Assembly (NCBI RefSeq): GCF_017315725.1
Contig: NZ_JAFLRG010000001.1
Span: forward strand, 1,922,001-1,986,000
Reading direction: 5' to 3'
Length of the DNA stretch: 64,000 bases
Source: Trinickia acidisoli
GTDB lineage: Bacteria > Pseudomonadota > Gammaproteobacteria > Burkholderiales > Burkholderiaceae
The translations under genes were made by a program, and so were the position numbers. This document shows, piece after piece, positions 62,618 to 64,000 of the stretch; position 1 is the stretch's first letter; each line of letters begins with the position of its first letter. The notes under the pieces are model-generated. The model worked only from the letters and a program-made list of their open reading frames with translations, was not told the DNA's origin and did not search any database.

Positions 62618-62689
62618 CGTTGGCGTACCCGTTCGCGGTCGGACGATCGGCACAGCCCACATGGTAACGACTACGCGGTCGGTTCTCGC

Positions 62690-62703
62690 TTGACGTGGAT
62701 CAA
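62690..62703. promoter_or_regulatory. FNR/ANR-like box upstream of carbamate-kinase-like gene
   Basis: TTGAC-GTGG-ATCAA matches the FNR/ANR dyad TTGAT-N4-ATCAA at 9 of 10 positions, 196 bases before the kinase-like start in a 311-base divergent gap. It suggests low-oxygen control in common with narK. I see nothing else supportable in the gap (62588-62898). Confidence 0.5.
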
Positions 62704-62898
62704 GTTGGTATGAAGGTTTTGCGCGTGTTTGCACCTTCGTTTCGTCAGATATGAAGCGCACCGCTCGCCGCCGGATGTGCTCCAGGACGCAGTCAGGACC
62801 CGCGACTTCCTCTATATCGTGGATTGGATGTCGGCGAGCGAAGGGCGCGCTTGGCGACCCGTGACGGACGACGTAACGATGGCGGGAGGAATCGAGAC

Positions 62899-63846
62899 AT
62901 GCGCATCGTGATCGCATTGGCGGAGAACGCGCTGCACAAGCGGGGAGAGAAGGCCAGCGCCGACGAAGAGGCACGCAGCGTCCGGGTGGCGGCTGCACGA
63001 TTGGCGGGTGTCGCGGACGGTAACGATCTCGTCATCATGCATGCCGAGGGGCACCGAGCCGTGATTCCAGTGTCGCAAGATCAGGGGCGGCGCGCGAATG
63101 CGGACGATTCGCACTGCGTGCTCGATGCCGAGCCGCACGTGAGGCATGGCTGTCGGTTCGAGCTCGAATTACGCAACTGCCTACCGAGTGTCCGTGCGTG
63201 CGCGACGTTGCTGACGATGGTGGAAGTCGATCTCGCCGACCCCGCGTTCGAGCACCCCGACAAGCCCGTCGGCACCGTCTTCGCGGGGGAGCGTGCGCTC
63301 GCCGCGGCGCGGGCGAAGCATTGGAGCATGGCCTACGACGGTGTCGGCTATCGACGCGTCGTCCCGGCACCGCGCCCAATGCGTCTTCTGCAATCGGAGC
63401 CGTTGCGCAGGCTGATCGAGCAAGGCACGATCGTCATGTGCGCGGGCGGGGGCGTCCCGGTCGTGTCCGCCGCGGACGGGGCGCTGCATAGCGTGGAGGC
63501 CATCATCGATCCGTATGGCGGGGCGGCACTCGTGGCGGAGGCCATCGAAGCCGATCTATTCGTGATCGCCACCGACATGGCCGGCGTCTTTCTCGATTGG
63601 GGCACCGCCAATTCCAAGCTGCTGCGCCACGGACACCCGAGCGCGCTGCGCGAACTCGCGTGCGCAGCGGGGACGATGGGACCGAAGCTTCAGGCCGCTT
63701 CGCACTTCGCCGAGCGCACCGGGCGGCGTGCCGTCATCGGCGCACTGGCCGACGTCGGGCGACTCGTCGAAGGAACGGCCGGTACGACGATCTCGTGCGA
63801 ACGCGTCGATCCCCGCTGCTTCGCGGGTGGTTCGGTTGCTCGGTGA
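62899..63846 (+). CDS. Carbamate-kinase-like protein with eroded active-site motifs
   Basis: A 315-residue amino-acid-kinase-fold protein that follows carbamate kinase (ArcC) from end to end: RIVIALAENALHKRGE, ELRNCLP, GYRRVVPAPRP, IVMCAGGGVPVV, TDMAGVFLDWGT, AAGTMGPKLQAA and GALADVGRLVEGTAGTTI. The N-terminal GGN is changed to A8-E9-N10, the HGNGPQ-type loop to HAEGHR (48-53), and the IDKD lysine site to IDPY (203-206). K263 of MGPK is kept. It may be inactive, altered in substrate, or regulatory. GGGAGGAATCGAG precedes the ATG. Confidence 0.88.
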   Translation: MRIVIALAENALHKRGEKASADEEARSVRVAAARLAGVADGNDLVIMHAEGHRAVIPVSQDQGRRANADDSHCVLDAEPHVRHGCRFELELRNCLPSVRACATLLTMVEVDLADPAFEHPDKPVGTVFAGERALAAARAKHWSMAYDGVGYRRVVPAPRPMRLLQSEPLRRLIEQGTIVMCAGGGVPVVSAADGALHSVEAIIDPYGGAALVAEAIEADLFVIATDMAGVFLDWGTANSKLLRHGHPSALRELACAAGTMGPKLQAASHFAERTGRRAVIGALADVGRLVEGTAGTTISCERVDPRCFAGGSVAR

Positions 63847-63892
63847 GCCGCTTGCTGCGTCACGCATGACCTGCGTCGATGCGTCGCTTGTT

Positions 63893-63911
63893 TATATCAC
63901 AACGTGATATA
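63893..63911. promoter_or_regulatory. Perfect palindrome upstream of last gene
   Basis: TATATCAC-AAC-GTGATATA has perfect 8-base arms around a 3-base centre, 64 bases before the next start codon. It looks like an operator for a dimeric regulator. Confidence 0.5.
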
Positions 63912-63974
63912 GAGTGAGGCATGCCCTGGATGCGCATATCCGGGGCGGCAGACGCGCGATGCGAGGGAGCGGTG

Positions 63975-64000
63975 ATGAGATTCGTGGTGCGGGAGATGGC
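63975..64000 (+). CDS. Start of an unidentified gene, cut by window end
   Basis: An ATG at 63975 is preceded by GAGGGAG at a good spacing and opens MRFVVREM. Only eight codons are inside the window, so the product cannot be named. It lies on the same strand as the carbamate-kinase-like gene and just after an operator-like palindrome. Confidence 0.4.

Noticed and set aside
1..64000. tRNA, rRNA, CRISPR arrays, insertion sequences or prophage
   Set aside because: No cloverleaf-like, repeat-spacer, transposase or phage-structural signal was recognised on reading both strands; a dedicated scan (tRNAscan, IS search) was not possible.

Overview
The window is GC-rich chromosomal DNA of a betaproteobacterium of the Burkholderiaceae (Burkholderia/Paraburkholderia/Trinickia type). 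This is inferred from codon use, from the mfd-ispD-ispF block followed by an EnvZ/OmpR (RisS/RisA-like) pair, from tandem DUF1800/DUF1501 genes, and from a narKGHJI cluster with FNR-type sites. I see no rRNA, tRNA, CRISPR array, insertion sequence or prophage. Most of the window is ordinary, tightly packed core or accessory metabolism.

Layout. 1-4.4 kb: BMP-family (nucleoside-type) ABC importer, with the ATPase cut by the left window edge, two permeases and a lipoprotein-like binding protein. 4.4-6.6 kb: dodecin, a beta-hydroxyacid dehydrogenase, an unknown protein and a possible small zinc-ribbon protein. 6.6-14.4 kb: signalling block with two histidine kinases in tandem, MscL and two divergent chemoreceptors, one soluble and one Tar-like. 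14.4-18 kb: PspA, TPR membrane protein and Baeyer-Villiger-type flavoprotein in one minus-strand operon. 18-25.4 kb: ribbon-helix-helix protein, class A penicillin-binding protein, patatin phospholipase, Ser/Thr dehydratase and ArgE. 25.6-34.2 kb: mfd, ispD, ispF, ahpD, ahpC, EnvZ-type kinase and OmpR. 34.4-41.8 kb: small exported protein, DUF1800, DUF1501, squalene/phytoene-synthase-like protein, NnrS and nicotinate phosphoribosyltransferase. 41.8-46.3 kb: polyamine catabolism (putrescine aminotransferase, glutamate-putrescine ligase type, agmatinase). 46.3-51.1 kb: MFS exporter, divergent LysR regulator and prolyl oligopeptidase. 51.1-52.6 kb: a lower-GC orphan gene, probably acquired. 52.6-61 kb: nitrate respiration, narK-narG-narH-narJ-narI, behind two perfect FNR/ANR boxes. 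61-62.6 kb: Phd/VapC-type toxin-antitoxin pair and TetR regulator. 62.6-64 kb: a carbamate-kinase-like gene whose active-site motifs are eroded, behind an FNR-like box, and the start of another gene.

Main points of interest are the orphan gene at 51.4 kb with nuclease-toxin-like motifs, the degenerate carbamate kinase in an apparently oxygen-controlled setting, two equally spaced inverted pairs of DnaA-box-like 9-mers 4 kb apart (18.9 and 23.0 kb), the layered ahpC control region, and several unusually clean operator palindromes. All functional statements rest on reading protein motifs by eye; no database search was run.
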